Shown: positions 54,889 to 64,000 of the stretch, one piece after another
How the letters are laid out: every line of letters starts with the position of its first letter
How positions within the stretch are numbered: the first letter of the stretch is position 1
Assembly (NCBI RefSeq): GCF_001457435.1
Contig: NZ_LN881717.1
Coordinates: 629,896-693,895 of the forward strand
Direction of reading: 5' to 3'
Source of the DNA: Actinobaculum massiliense
Lineage (GTDB): Bacteria; Actinomycetota; Actinomycetes; Actinomycetales; Actinomycetaceae
Length of the DNA: 64,000 nt
Made by a program: the position numbers and the translations under genes
The notes under the pieces: model-generated
What the model was told of the DNA's origin: nothing
Database searches by the model: none
What the model saw: only the letters and a program-made list of their open reading frames with translations

Positions 54889-55707
54889 ATGAGCGAAGAG
54901 GTTCCATTCGGAGATAACGCATCATCGACGGCACCAGCCGCCCGGCCAGGCGGCTATCAAAGTAGCGGCTACGACGCCGCGGCACATGACGGGTCGAGCT
55001 ATAGCGCCGGCTCCTATCAAAGCAGCGGCTATTACGGCCCGGGACCTAACGGCGCGAGCTACGCTGGCCCGGGATCTAGCAACAGCGGGTACGGCAACGC
55101 TACACCGAGCCCCGCCGGATACGGCTACAGCAATCCTGACTACAACCGCGCCGCCCACAACAACACGGGCTACAGCAACGCAGGCTACAGCGTTGCTAAC
55201 TACAACAGCGCCAACTACCAGGGCGCGCAATACGGCGATTCGGCCAAGCCGGCGAAAGTTCCGTTCTTGGCTCGGTTCTGCGCCGCGCTCAACCTCCTCC
55301 TCGCCCTCGCTTTGGGTATTGGCGCGGGGCTTTTGCCAGCCATTAGCGCCGAAATCGGCGGCGGGGCCGTCGCGCACGAAACGTTGCTCTCGACCCTCAC
55401 CTACACCGACGCCACGCTCCCCTTCCTGCTGGCACTCGCCGGTAGTGCCTGCGCGGTGATCGGCGCCGTCTTTGGCCTTGCGACTCGCGGACTGGCGGGC
55501 CGCCTTGGCACGCTCCTGGTGATTTTGGGAGGCGGCGCCGGATCCGCCGCCATCTTCACCTTTATCCGCGCCGTTCCGGTGCAAGCCGCCCTCAATGCGG
55601 GCGCGTCGCTGAGCTGGGGACTGTGGGTAATGGTGGCGATCGTGGCGCTTTTGCTCATCTTGGGGGCGCTACAAATGATTTACATCGGCAAAAAGGCCCA
55701 GCGCTAG
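54889..55707 (+). CDS. Membrane protein with a Tyr/Gly/Ser/Asn-rich N-terminus
   Basis: A 272-residue protein. Residues 1-120 are low-complexity, with Tyr spaced every 4-8 residues (YQSSGYD, YGPGPNGASYAGPG, YSNAGYSVANYNSANY), resembling phase-separating or prion-like sequences. Four hydrophobic helices follow (about 130-152, 170-195, 200-225 and 240-262). I recognise no family. A -10 box TAGATT (54877-54882) lies 6 nt before the ATG, so the mRNA is probably leaderless. Its N-terminus resembles that of the BI-1 protein at 13933-14859. Confidence 0.75.
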   Translation: MSEEVPFGDNASSTAPAARPGGYQSSGYDAAAHDGSSYSAGSYQSSGYYGPGPNGASYAGPGSSNSGYGNATPSPAGYGYSNPDYNRAAHNNTGYSNAGYSVANYNSANYQGAQYGDSAKPAKVPFLARFCAALNLLLALALGIGAGLLPAISAEIGGGAVAHETLLSTLTYTDATLPFLLALAGSACAVIGAVFGLATRGLAGRLGTLLVILGGGAGSAAIFTFIRAVPVQAALNAGASLSWGLWVMVAIVALLLILGALQMIYIGKKAQR

Positions 55708-55750
55708 CCAACCACTGGCCGCAAGCGGTTACCTCACCGGCCACAGGCTC

Positions 55751-56680
55751 TTATACCCCGTAAACCGCGCGGGAGTTATCGCTGATTTGCTGGCACCACT
55801 CCGCTAGGTTCGCTCCGCGTAGATCCGCCATGAAGCGCACGGTGTAGGCCACCGCATAGGGTGCATTGGGGTGGCCTCGCCACGGCTGGGCGTTGAGGTA
55901 CGGCGCGTCCGTTTCAGCCAAAATCAGTTCCGGTGGCAGGCGCAAAAACGCCGCCCGGAAATCCTCATTCGCCGGGTACGTCACATTCCCGGCGAAACTC
56001 GCGTACCAGCCATTTTCGGCCAGTACATCCGCCATCTCGGCATCCCCGGAATAGCAGTGGAAAACGGTCTTTTCCGGGGCGCCGTCCGCCAGCAAAATAT
56101 CAATGACGTCTCGGTGGGCCTCACGGTCATGAATCTGCATGGGCAGGCCCATTTCCTTCGCAAGCGCAATATGCATCCGGAAAGCCCGTTTCTGCGCTTC
56201 TTCCCCCGCTTGCGCGGTGCGGAAATAATCCAGGCCGGTTTCTCCGATAGCAACGCAGTGCTCGTCGGCGGCTAGTTCCGCTACCAGGCCGACGGCGTCT
56301 TCCAGGGAATACCGCCGTTGCTCTTCACTTGGCTGATGATCAATTCCATCCGGCGAGGATTCGACCACCCCGGCATGCAGGGCTGCATCATTGGGATGGA
56401 TCGCGAGTGCGGCGGAAATCTGCCCCGGGAACGCTGCGGCAAGCTCGAGCGTGGGCCGCAAGGTTCCCACTTCGCAACCCGAGGAAATCGCGTGGCGTAC
56501 TCCGGCCAGCTCCATTCGCCGTACTTGCTCGCCACCCGAAAGCGGCCGACCATCCTCCCCGCTGCCATCCGCGCTATTGGGATCGCCCTTCACCGCAATA
56601 TGAGTGTGGTTATCTACCACTTCAACCGGCAGCGCCTCCGGGATATCGGGGAAAATATGCCGCTTCGACTTCTTTGCCAT
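55751..56680 (-). CDS. tatD: TatD-family metal-dependent deoxyribonuclease
   Basis: A 309-residue amidohydrolase-fold nuclease. Metal ligands are visible in VVDNHTHI (His25, His27), IGETGLDYFR (Glu), QIHDREAHRDVIDIL and HCYSGDAE (His), and the final LAETDAPYL (Asp). TatD proteins degrade DNA 3'-5' and act in repair. GGAGG lies 6 nt before the ATG at 56680. It follows metG on the same strand, a common actinobacterial pair (metG-tatD, often with rsmI or rpf and rsmA nearby, as here). Confidence 0.93.
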   Translation of the reverse strand: MAKKSKRHIFPDIPEALPVEVVDNHTHIAVKGDPNSADGSGEDGRPLSGGEQVRRMELAGVRHAISSGCEVGTLRPTLELAAAFPGQISAALAIHPNDAALHAGVVESSPDGIDHQPSEEQRRYSLEDAVGLVAELAADEHCVAIGETGLDYFRTAQAGEEAQKRAFRMHIALAKEMGLPMQIHDREAHRDVIDILLADGAPEKTVFHCYSGDAEMADVLAENGWYASFAGNVTYPANEDFRAAFLRLPPELILAETDAPYLNAQPWRGHPNAPYAVAYTVRFMADLRGANLAEWCQQISDNSRAVYGV

Positions 56681-56838
56681 CACTATCCTCCTCGGGATTT
56701 CGCATTACCGTCAGCTTCGCACCCGCCCGGTTACTACGCACTCCCAGACGGCTCCGCCGTTACTATTGTCCGCCTGACCAAACGCGAGGTGCGGGGCAGC
56801 CCCCTGCCCCGCACCTCGCGCATGCATCTGGCCCGGCT

Positions 56839-58656
56839 TTACTCGGCCGGCTCGCCCAAGCCCAGGCGCTCCAGTTCTTCCTCGACCACGGACGGATCGA
56901 GCTTCTGGAAGGCGGGCTTCGGCTTAGAAATCAGGACGCCCGGCTTTACTTCCACGCGCTCCCACGGATGGAGGTCGGTGTAGTCGCCGGTGATAATCGG
57001 GTATTCCTTGCCCGAATCCAGATCGGTTGCCTCCACCAGTTGCGGCATCGGGGCGATATCCCCCTGACCGCCCAGTACGCGGTCAATCGCGTTGGAGGAA
57101 TGCGGCAGGAAAACGCACATCATGGTGTTGAGGTCAGAGACCACCTGGATGAGGGTATTGAGCACCGTGGCCAGGCGCTCGCGCTGCGATTCGTCCTTCA
57201 TCTTGAAAGGCTCGGTGGTGGAAACATAGGCATTCGCCTCCCCCACCAGGCGCATAATCTCAGATAGCGCCGCGCGCTGATGGTGGTTGGCGATGTTATC
57301 GCCCACCGTGGCAAATCCGGCTTCTACTGCATCGAGCAGATTCTGGTCGATCTCCTCACGCTGGCCGGGCGCCGGGATTTCCCCGAAGTTCTTCGCGATC
57401 ATCGCGGCGGTGCGGTTCACCAGGTTGCCCCAGCCTGCCACCAGCTCAGAATTATTGCGACGCACGAACTCGGCCCAGGTGAAGTCGGCGTCGGACGTTT
57501 CCGGGCCGGCAATGGAAATGAAGTAGCGCAGGGCGTCGGGCTGGTAGCGCTCCAGCACATCGCGCACATAAATCACCACGTGCTTAGACGAAGAGAACTT
57601 CTTGCCCTCCATGGTGAGGAACTCGGAGGCCACAACCTCGGTGGGTAAATTCAGCTTGCCCAGCTCCCCGGGCTCGCCGCCGCCCTCGCCCTCGCCGTTG
57701 TAGGCAAGAAGCTCAGCCGGCCAAATCTCCGAGTGGAAAACAATATTGTCCTTGCCCATGAAGTAGTAGCTGAGGGCCTGCGGATCCGTCCACCATTTCT
57801 TCCAGTCGTCGGCGCTGCCCGTGCCGGCCTTCTCGCGGCGGCGCGCCCATTCAATCGATGCAGACAGGTAGCCGATCACGGCGTCGAACCACACATACAA
57901 GCGCTTGTTCGGCTGATCTTCCCAACCCGGCACCGGGATACCCCAGCTAATATCGCGAGTCATCGCGCGCGGGCGGACGTCTTCCAGCAGGTGCTTGGAG
58001 AAGGAAATAACGTTCGGACGCCAGCGTCCGTTTTCCTCCACCCGGTCCAGCCATGATGCCAGCGACCCGGCGAGGGCGGGCAGATCTAAGAAGTAATGCT
58101 CGGTTTCCTTGAAAATCGGGGTTTTGCCGGAAACCTTGGAGAGCGGATCAATGAGGTCTTGCGGATCGAGCTGGTTACCGCAGTTATCGCACTGGTCCCC
58201 GCGAGCGCCGTCAGCCCCGCAAATTGGGCACGTGCCCTCAATATAGCGATCCGGCAGGGTGTTGCCAGTTTCCGGGTCAATCGCCACCGGGGTTTGGCGC
58301 ACCACCATGTAGCCGTTATCGCGGCACGTTTCGAACATGGACTGCACCACGCGCTCGTGGTTCACGGTGGTGGTGCGAGTGAACAGATCATAGGAAAGCC
58401 CCAGACCCACCAGGTCTTCCACAATAATGCGGTTATTACGGTCGGCGAGTTCTTCAGGGGTGACGCCTTCTTGGTCCGCGGCCACGAGGATCGGGGTGCC
58501 GTGCTCGTCCGTTCCGGAAACCATCAGCACGTCCTCGCCCTTCATTCGCATGTAGCGAGAAAAAACGTCGGAGGGGACGCCAAAACCGGCTACGTGTCCG
58601 ATGTGGCGTGGGCCGTTCGCGTACGGCCAGGCAACTGCGGAAAGAATATGCGTCAT
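56839..58656 (-). CDS. metG: Methionyl-tRNA synthetase
   Basis: Charges initiator and elongator tRNA-Met. The 605-residue protein has the HIGH motif as HIGH in [11 protein letters not shown] (residues 18-21), a Zn knuckle CPICG...CDNCG (about 142-162), the KMSKS-like KFSSSK near 355 and the anticodon-binding helical domain after about 410. No C-terminal tRNA-binding appendix is present. On the minus strand a -10 box TAGGGT (58669-58664) ends 7 nt before the ATG, so the transcript is likely leaderless. Confidence 0.97.
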   Translation of the reverse strand: MTHILSAVAWPYANGPRHIGHVAGFGVPSDVFSRYMRMKGEDVLMVSGTDEHGTPILVAADQEGVTPEELADRNNRIIVEDLVGLGLSYDLFTRTTTVNHERVVQSMFETCRDNGYMVVRQTPVAIDPETGNTLPDRYIEGTCPICGADGARGDQCDNCGNQLDPQDLIDPLSKVSGKTPIFKETEHYFLDLPALAGSLASWLDRVEENGRWRPNVISFSKHLLEDVRPRAMTRDISWGIPVPGWEDQPNKRLYVWFDAVIGYLSASIEWARRREKAGTGSADDWKKWWTDPQALSYYFMGKDNIVFHSEIWPAELLAYNGEGEGGGEPGELGKLNLPTEVVASEFLTMEGKKFSSSKHVVIYVRDVLERYQPDALRYFISIAGPETSDADFTWAEFVRRNNSELVAGWGNLVNRTAAMIAKNFGEIPAPGQREEIDQNLLDAVEAGFATVGDNIANHHQRAALSEIMRLVGEANAYVSTTEPFKMKDESQRERLATVLNTLIQVVSDLNTMMCVFLPHSSNAIDRVLGGQGDIAPMPQLVEATDLDSGKEYPIITGDYTDLHPWERVEVKPGVLISKPKPAFQKLDPSVVEEELERLGLGEPAE

Positions 58657-58891
58657 GGGGATAACCCTACCCGCGTTACCAAAACCGCACCTATTTCGCG
58701 GCGCGCGTGTGAGCGCCGTATCAGAACCGCAGTAACTTCCGGCGCGCTCGCCTTGCCCGCCCGCGAGCGTCCGCGTCCGCCCGTGAGTCCGCCAAGAGCG
58801 TTTACCGAGAATTTACTGAATCGCCAACCTATGTTTCGTAGAATTTGAATGAAATTCCTGGTGGTGGCCCCAGAGGAAGGCGGATGCGATC

Positions 58892-59290
58892 GTGAGCGAC
58901 AGCTGGGAGTTCTTCCCTTTCCTGAACGACGACGAAGCTGAGTCCACTTCTGCTTCGGGCGGGAGCGCATGGTCAAGCCAGCCTTTCGATAACAAATCGG
59001 GCCGCGGAAACTCATCCGCTTTCGGAGGCCGCGCTGGCCGCCCGGCCAAGGATGCCCAGGAAGCCTGGGAGCGCGGCAATGCCTGGCGTGGATCGGGCCG
59101 CAAAAAGCGCGACGCCTTTGGTGATCCCCTCCCCGGCCAGCGCCGCGGCTTTATGGGCAGCCTCTTTAACAAGGTGAAGGAAATTGGCAACTCCCTGACC
59201 GACGATGATTCTCCCGCCGAGCACCGGCCAGCGGGCGGCGATTGTTCTGGTGCCGGTACGCACTCCGCATCCCGCTCCCACCTCGCATAA
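58892..59290 (+). CDS. Hypothetical protein, overlapping the next ORF
   Basis: A 132-codon frame starting at GTG, with GAGGAAGG upstream. The N-terminal two thirds are Ser/Gly/Asp/Arg-rich (FFPFLNDDEAESTSASGGS; WERGNAWRGSGRKKRDAFGD) and end in FMGSLFNKVKEIGNSLTDDD, an amphipathic helix. The last 30 residues lose character. The frame at 59205 begins within it, 86 nt before its stop, and looks coding from that point, so a natural or sequencing frameshift joining the two is possible. No family recognised. Confidence 0.55.
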   Translation: MSDSWEFFPFLNDDEAESTSASGGSAWSSQPFDNKSGRGNSSAFGGRAGRPAKDAQEAWERGNAWRGSGRKKRDAFGDPLPGQRRGFMGSLFNKVKEIGNSLTDDDSPAEHRPAGGDCSGAGTHSASRSHLA

Positions 59291-60014
59291 AGACGAAGAA
59301 ATCGATAACTCATTTATGGATATGTTCGTTGTCCCGGTGACCCCGGACTACGCGGACAAGGGCCTGTTGGCAACCAAAGACTGGGACGATGGTACTCGCT
59401 GGTACATTGTTGACCTCACCACCGGCAACCTAGAAAACGAATTCAATCCGCGACCCGAAGATACTTACCGCTGGATTGGACTGCCGGTTATTACCGATCA
59501 GGGCCTGTGGTTCCCCGACGTCGACATGCTGGTGACGCCCGATGGGCAAGCGCAGGCGGCCCCGCACGGAGCCGCTTACGGCCACCGCCTCCGGATATAC
59601 CTCTACGGAGATAAGGCGCCCTCCTTGGAAACAGTGGAGCGCGCCCTGCAATCAATTGTGGATGACGATCCCGCCCGCACGAAAAGCACCTCCGGTGAGC
59701 TGTTTTATTCGGATTCCGCCGTCGCCCTAAGGTTGCGCGGTAGCGACGACGCCGCGAGCTACGAACTCTGGCGCGATAGCAGCGGCACCGATATCGCCAC
59801 TCCGCAGCGCGTCACCTCCAAGAACGCGCAGGCCTTTGTGGCCGGGGAATTACTGGTGGAAGTTTCCGAGGACGGCGAGGAGGCCCGAATCATTTCCCTC
59901 CTCGATCCGAATAATCGCGCAGATATAGACGGCAACCCTACGCACTTTGGACCGCGCAACGCGGTGGTGCGCACGGATGGTAGCGGCGTCGTACTTTTGC
60001 GCGCCAGGGACTAA
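59205..60014 (+). CDS. Hypothetical protein
   Basis: A 269-residue soluble protein, rich in Asp and Glu, with no family I recognise. It has phrases such as MDMFVVPVTPDYADKGLL, WDDGTRWYIVDLTTG and TYRWIGLPVITDQGLWFPDV that suggest mixed beta strands. It has no good Shine-Dalgarno sequence at ATG 59205; starts at 59316 or 59322 are alternatives after the upstream stop. The overlap region has better coding character in this frame than in the upstream one. It could be the second part of a single frameshifted gene. Confidence 0.6.
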   Translation: MILPPSTGQRAAIVLVPVRTPHPAPTSHKDEEIDNSFMDMFVVPVTPDYADKGLLATKDWDDGTRWYIVDLTTGNLENEFNPRPEDTYRWIGLPVITDQGLWFPDVDMLVTPDGQAQAAPHGAAYGHRLRIYLYGDKAPSLETVERALQSIVDDDPARTKSTSGELFYSDSAVALRLRGSDDAASYELWRDSSGTDIATPQRVTSKNAQAFVAGELLVEVSEDGEEARIISLLDPNNRADIDGNPTHFGPRNAVVRTDGSGVVLLRARD

Positions 60015-60043
60015 CGCTGGGCAAACCTCCGTAGAATGCCGCT

Positions 60044-60340
60044 ATGAGCACTGATTCTCCGTTGCATTTGCCGCGCCGCAAACGCGCCCGCTGGGCGTCA
60101 CCCGGCCCGGATTTGGAAACCCTCGCCGCACTGGAGAAAGCCGCGGAGGAAGAGGTAGCCCGGAAATTTGCACAGCCCGGGCCGGTGCGGGGGTATCCGC
60201 CGGACGTCGTCGTCGTACACGGCGACCCGGAAGAGACACAAAAACAGCTTCAGGCTGCGCAAGAGCAGGTGAACGAACTGCGCCACTCCGATGAGCGGCG
60301 CCCTCCATTCCCGCGGCGTCGCCCGCGCCGGAGCGTCTAG
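60044..60340 (+). CDS. Small charged hypothetical protein (98 residues)
   Basis: Basic at both ends (LPRRKRARW; PRRRPRRSV), with a Glu/Gln-rich helical middle (EETQKQLQAAQEQVNELR). A -10 box TAGAAT (60032-60037) lies exactly 6 nt before the ATG, which supports a real leaderless gene. It follows the preceding hypothetical by 29 bp. No family recognised; a nucleic-acid-binding role would fit the composition but is only a guess. Confidence 0.6.
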   Translation: MSTDSPLHLPRRKRARWASPGPDLETLAALEKAAEEEVARKFAQPGPVRGYPPDVVVVHGDPEETQKQLQAAQEQVNELRHSDERRPPFPRRRPRRSV

Positions 60341-60426
60341 CCAAGCGCCCCCTTTCGGGTAAAATCGTCAGCGACACCGTGCGGCGCGAAGAGCGGGCCG
60401 CGAGGCTACTGTAAAGCAGGAGAAAA

Positions 60427-61371
60427 ATGGCAGAGGACGTGCGGGCGCTAATTATTGTCGATGTGCAACCCACCTTTTGCGAGGGCGGCGCGCTCGGTGT
60501 GAAAGGCGGAAACGCGGTAGCCGAGCGGATTGCGGATTTCGTAACGGATAACGCCGGGGAATACGACCTCATCGTCACCACGCAGGATTGGCATATCGAC
60601 CCCGGTGCGCATTTCTCCGATCATCCTGATTTTGTTGATAGCTGGCCCCCACACGGAGTGGCCGGGACCGAGGAAGCCGAGCTCCACGAGGCAATTACCT
60701 CGCTTCCTATCGACGCCTCCGTGAAGAAAGGCGAGTACGCGGCCGCCTATTCCGGTTTTGAGGGGAAGGATCCGGACGGCACCACGCTGGAAGATTTGCT
60801 GCGCGACGCCGACGTGAGCTACGTGGACGTGGTGGGAATTGCCGAATCGCATTGCGTGAAAGAAACCGCTATTGATGCGCGCCGCGCCGGCTTTGTGACC
60901 CGCGTATTCTCAGACCTCACGGTTCCCACGTCTGAGGAACTGGGCGTTTTGGCACGCCGCGAAATGGATGAGGCTGGCGTTGATCAGCTCGATTCGGCGG
61001 ACGCTTTCGGTTTCTATGAAGAGGAAGAAGAAGTTCCGATCCCCGGCGACTACGACTACTTCGATCCGAGCGCGGAAGAAGCGGGTGATTCGGCAGAATC
61101 CGAAGACTACGACGTTTATAACGACGACGATTTCGATGACTATGAGGAGTACGACGCCGCTGAGGACGCGGATACGCCGGGTGCTCCCGCCTCCGTCAGC
61201 GAAGGCCGGGTAGAGGAATTCGACGACGAACTCGACGGGCTAGACGATCTGGGTCTCGACGATTTCGACGATCTTGACGTCGACTTCGACGCGGATTTCT
61301 CCGCCGAAGTGTCCGAAGACGATTTCGATTTCTCCGATATCGACGTCGACCCGCTTCACCCCAAAAAGTAG
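60427..61371 (+). CDS. Nicotinamidase/isochorismatase-family hydrolase with a long acidic tail
   Basis: Residues 1-195 form a PncA-like cysteine hydrolase: Asp12 (IIVDVQPTFCEGGALGV), metal ligands Asp54, His56, His62 and candidate His76 (DWHIDPGAHFSDHPDF and WPPHG), a Lys at 100/101 and catalytic Cys143 in AESHCVKETAIDA. It should convert nicotinamide to nicotinate for NAD salvage. From about residue 197 there is a 118-residue tail that is overwhelmingly Asp and Glu with Tyr and Phe (DYDVYNDDDFDDYEEYD; DDLGLDDFDDLDVDFDADF). Usual length is about 190-215 residues. AGCAGGAG precedes the ATG. Confidence 0.88.
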   Translation: MAEDVRALIIVDVQPTFCEGGALGVKGGNAVAERIADFVTDNAGEYDLIVTTQDWHIDPGAHFSDHPDFVDSWPPHGVAGTEEAELHEAITSLPIDASVKKGEYAAAYSGFEGKDPDGTTLEDLLRDADVSYVDVVGIAESHCVKETAIDARRAGFVTRVFSDLTVPTSEELGVLARREMDEAGVDQLDSADAFGFYEEEEEVPIPGDYDYFDPSAEEAGDSAESEDYDVYNDDDFDDYEEYDAAEDADTPGAPASVSEGRVEEFDDELDGLDDLGLDDFDDLDVDFDADFSAEVSEDDFDFSDIDVDPLHPKK

Positions 61372-61377
61372 GGAGCG

Positions 61378-62217
61378 CTAGCTTTCTTCGCTCGTCGCGG
61401 CGCGATACAGCTCGTTTTTGCGAAGCCCGGTTCGCGCGGCGACGAAACCCGCCGCATCCTTGCCGCGCAAGCCGAGCGCGGCAAGCTCTTTGACGTCCGC
61501 AACCGCGCGCTGGAAGGCGAGCCGGGATTTTTCTTCCCCGTCCGCGCCCTCAATCACGATCACGATCTCCCCCAGCACATCCTGGGCGAAGCGCTCGGCG
61601 AGCTCGCCAAGGCTCGCGCGCACCACTTCCTCGTGGGTTTTGGTGAGCTCACGGCACACCGCACCTCGCCGTTCCGGACCAAAAGCTTGCGCCAAGGCGC
61701 GCAGGGATTCGGGCAGGCGGCGCGGGGACTCGAAGAAGATCATGGTGCGGCTTTCCGGTGCCAACTCGGCCAGGTATTCGTCGCGTTCGCGCTCTTTGCG
61801 CGGCAGGAATCCCTCGAAGCTAAACCTGTCACTCGCCAGGCCGCTGGCCGCCAGGGCGGTGAGCACCGCCGAGGGGCCCGGCACCACCGTCACCGGGATA
61901 TCGGCTTCGCGAGCGCGCACGACCAGCCGGTAGCCCGGATCGGAAACAGCCGGCATTCCCGCATCGGAAACCATGAGGATATGCGCGCCCTCGCGGGCCA
62001 AGTCGATAAGGTAGGGCCCGCGCTCGGCCTCGTTGTGCTCATAGTAGGAAAGCAGGCGCCCGCGCGGTTCAGTATCGAGGCGCGCGGCCAAATTGAGTAA
62101 CCGACGCGTATCTTCAGCGGCGATCACATCCGCGGTTGCTATTTCCGCGCGCAGGCGCGGGCTGGCGTCGCCGTCGTTACCAATGGGGGTAGCCGCTAAA
62201 ACAATTGACCCGGTCAT
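61378..62217 (-). CDS. rsmI: 16S rRNA (cytidine 1402-2'-O)-methyltransferase
   Basis: A 279-residue SAM methyltransferase of the tetrapyrrole methylase fold that 2'-O-methylates C1402 of 16S rRNA. Blocks: [71 protein letters not shown] and FFESPRRL. A -10 box TAAACT (62229-62224) lies 6 nt before the ATG, so initiation is probably leaderless. It is divergent from the mannosyltransferase gene, the usual actinobacterial arrangement, and converges on the nicotinamidase. Confidence 0.96.
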   Translation of the reverse strand: MTGSIVLAATPIGNDGDASPRLRAEIATADVIAAEDTRRLLNLAARLDTEPRGRLLSYYEHNEAERGPYLIDLAREGAHILMVSDAGMPAVSDPGYRLVVRAREADIPVTVVPGPSAVLTALAASGLASDRFSFEGFLPRKERERDEYLAELAPESRTMIFFESPRRLPESLRALAQAFGPERRGAVCRELTKTHEEVVRASLGELAERFAQDVLGEIVIVIEGADGEEKSRLAFQRAVADVKELAALGLRGKDAAGFVAARTGLRKNELYRAATSEES

Positions 62218-62274
62218 GGGTCCAGTTTAGAGGGGCTCGCCCCGCTTGTCGGTGCACCCCGATAGAATCCCCTC

Positions 62275-64000
62275 GTGAGTGTGCATGGATCAACACAAAC
62301 TCCCGCAGCAGAAAACGACCACCGGAGCGCCGCCGCGCCGGCGCGCTCCACGGCCAAACGTGTTCGCCCGCCGGCCGCAAGGTTGCGCCCGCAAGCCGCG
62401 CGCGCCTACGAAGATGAGCTTCGCGGCCGGCTGGGGCTTGCTCCGCTCGGCAGGGATTTCCTTTCCCGCGCCCAGGCTCGTACGGGATGGATTATCACCG
62501 GCGTTGTTGCCCTCCTCGCCGCCCTCATTCGTTTTATTCGCCTCGGCTACCCACCGCGGCTTATTTTCGATGAGACGTACTACGTGAAGGGCGCCAACTC
62601 CCTGCTCCGCCTCGGCTACGAGGCCGATTGGGAAGGCGGAAACGAAAACGATCCGCTTTTCGCCGCGGGCGACTATTCCATGCAAAAAACCGGTGGCGAT
62701 TACGTGGTCCACCCGCCGCTCGGCAAATGGATTATGGCATCCGGCCAGGCCATTTTCGGCCAGCAAAACGGATTCGGCTGGCGTTTTGCCACCGCGCTTA
62801 TCGGGGCCGCCACGGTGATTCTGCTGGTCCGCGTGGCCCTGCGTCTTTTCAACTCCCCCGCCCTCGCCGGATTTGCGGGCGCGGCGATCGCGCTCGACGG
62901 CATGGGCATCGTCATGTCTCGCACGGGCCTACTCGATAACATCCTGGCATTCTTTATTCTCGCGGGTTTCTGGGCGATCCTTCGTGATCGCGACGCCGCC
63001 CGCGCCAAGCTAGCCCATCGAGTGGCCACGGGCCAGATACGTGCCAACGCCACCCCGGCTGATCCGTGGGGTCCGGCAGTGCATACCCGGCCCTGGATTT
63101 TGGCCGCGGGTGTGCTGCTGGGAATGGCGTGCGGAGTTAAATGGTCCGGCTTTTACCCCGTAGCGGTGTTCGGCGTCGTCGTCTTCATCTGGGGAACGCT
63201 CGCGCGCCGAGCCGTGCACACCCGCCTGTGGTTCGGCGCCGGTATTTTCCGAGAGGGCCTGCCCGCTTTCCTCTGGCTGGTTCCCGCTTCGTTGCTTACC
63301 TACCTGGCGGCGTGGATTCCCTGGTTCGCCAACCCCAACGGCTTTATGCGCTCGTGGACGCCGGAGCAGGTGGCGGCTGATATGACGAACTACAGCGCAC
63401 CGCAGTTCTCCTTCCTGCCCGACGCCTTTAACACTTGGCTGGCCTACCACGCGAAAATGATGGAGTTCCATACCCACCTTTCCTCCGAGCACACCTACAT
63501 GTCTCAGCCGTGGGAGTGGCTGGTGCAGTGGCGCCCGGTCTCCTTCTATTGGGTGGGAAGCGACGACGAAAAGATGAAGGAGGCGTGCGGCGCGGGCCGC
63601 GAATGCGTGGAGGCAATCACCTCGGTGGGCAATGTGGCCGTCTGGTGGCCGGCACTCCTGGCGCTCGGGGTGGTACTTTTCGCCGCTATTGTGCGCCGCG
63701 ACTGGCGCGCCGGCGCGATCCTCGCGGGATACCTCGCCACCTGGGCCCCCTGGCTGCTCTACAGCAACCGCACGATTTTCCAGTTCTACGCCGTCGCGCT
63801 TTTGCCCTTCGTCTGCCTCGCCCTGGCTTTTGCGGCCGGCTACGTCACCGGCTCGCTGGGCCGCCCGCGGGCGCGGAGACTGCCGCTACCCGTGGTGGTT
63901 GGTAGCTCGCTTAAGATCGACGACGGCGTCTGGCAGCCCGTCAAGCGTCCGGAATCGCCGGTGAGTGGTCAGGACGTTATGGTTATGCCGGTGGCATACC
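62275..64000 (+). CDS. Protein O-mannosyltransferase (PMT, partial at window edge)
   Basis: The frame from GTG 62275 stays open to the window end (575 codons). A basic Ala/Arg-rich cytoplasmic N-terminus (residues 1-65) precedes multiple transmembrane helices. The first external loop holds the catalytic acidic pair IFDETYYVKGA (Asp-Glu) seen in GT39 enzymes, then HPPLGKW, typical of PMT. The later loop HTYMSQPWEWLVQWRPV matches bacterial PMT. It transfers mannose from polyprenyl phosphate to secreted proteins during export. A -10 box TAGAAT (62263-62268) lies 6 nt before the GTG, indicating a leaderless mRNA. The 3' end is missing. Confidence 0.92.
   Translation, partial: MSVHGSTQTPAAENDHRSAAAPARSTAKRVRPPAARLRPQAARAYEDELRGRLGLAPLGRDFLSRAQARTGWIITGVVALLAALIRFIRLGYPPRLIFDETYYVKGANSLLRLGYEADWEGGNENDPLFAAGDYSMQKTGGDYVVHPPLGKWIMASGQAIFGQQNGFGWRFATALIGAATVILLVRVALRLFNSPALAGFAGAAIALDGMGIVMSRTGLLDNILAFFILAGFWAILRDRDAARAKLAHRVATGQIRANATPADPWGPAVHTRPWILAAGVLLGMACGVKWSGFYPVAVFGVVVFIWGTLARRAVHTRLWFGAGIFREGLPAFLWLVPASLLTYLAAWIPWFANPNGFMRSWTPEQVAADMTNYSAPQFSFLPDAFNTWLAYHAKMMEFHTHLSSEHTYMSQPWEWLVQWRPVSFYWVGSDDEKMKEACGAGRECVEAITSVGNVAVWWPALLALGVVLFAAIVRRDWRAGAILAGYLATWAPWLLYSNRTIFQFYAVALLPFVCLALAFAAGYVTGSLGRPRARRLPLPVVVGSSLKIDDGVWQPVKRPESPVSGQDVMVMPVAY

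Noticed and set aside
58850-58945. Short upstream ORF (from ATG 58850) before the 58892 gene
   Set aside because: It overlaps the next start in another frame and has no striking residue content, so a leader peptide role is unsupported.

Overview
The window is about 60% GC, densely coded, and reads as a chromosomal segment of a high-GC Gram-positive bacterium (Actinobacteria, most likely Actinomycetaceae). The evidence is a mycothiol S-conjugate amidase (Mca), an Rpf-like wall hydrolase with DUF348/G5 domains, a DUF501-FtsB-Ppx-enolase cluster, an actinobacterial protein O-mannosyltransferase next to rsmI, and many TANNNT -10 boxes only 6-8 nt from the start codon (leaderless genes). The genus is not decided.

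Layout. 1-3.4 kb: ychF, a patatin-like lipase and a FadR-type regulator. 3.6-8 kb: rmuC, then a tightly overlapped xseA-xseB-PfkB-like operon. 8-14 kb: uppS, hemolysin III, ppk2, mca, greA with a structured leader, msrA, an FKBP isomerase. 14-19 kb: a BI-1 family membrane protein, an ABC-2 exporter pair, tRNA-Leu(UAA) and nhaA. 19-23 kb (minus strand): eno, ftsB, DUF501, ppx. 23.2-27.2 kb: a leaderless Cys/Met-rich leader peptide, then a Cys/Met-metabolism PLP enzyme and a three-gene amino-acid ABC importer, which looks like a cysteine-responsive sulfur amino-acid module. 27-36 kb (minus strand): mfd, pth, rplY, a TSUP permease, prs, a GlmU lacking its acetyltransferase half, tRNA-Gln. 36-39 kb: TetR plus an ABC-2 exporter with a palindromic operator candidate.

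39-49.4 kb is the accessory part: a type I restriction-modification operon (hsdM-hsdS-hsdR) with a 12-bp triplication in the hsdS linker, a decayed RelE/HigB-HigA toxin-antitoxin pair, a 656-bp gene-free stretch with a 21-bp perfect inverted repeat, an FMN reductase, and two paralogous proteins of unknown family around a small membrane protein. 49.5-64 kb returns to housekeeping: a DUF4862 protein, an ABC-F ATPase, rsmA, an Rpf-like hydrolase, tatD, metG, two overlapping hypotheticals, a nicotinamidase with a long acidic tail, rsmI, and the start of a protein O-mannosyltransferase cut by the window edge.

The strongest candidate for something not yet described in this lineage is the leaderless poly-Cys/Met leader at 23214-23327 and the operon behind it. 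Second are the GlmU truncation, the PfkB-like protein without its catalytic GAGD motif inside the xse operon, and the variable hsdS repeat.
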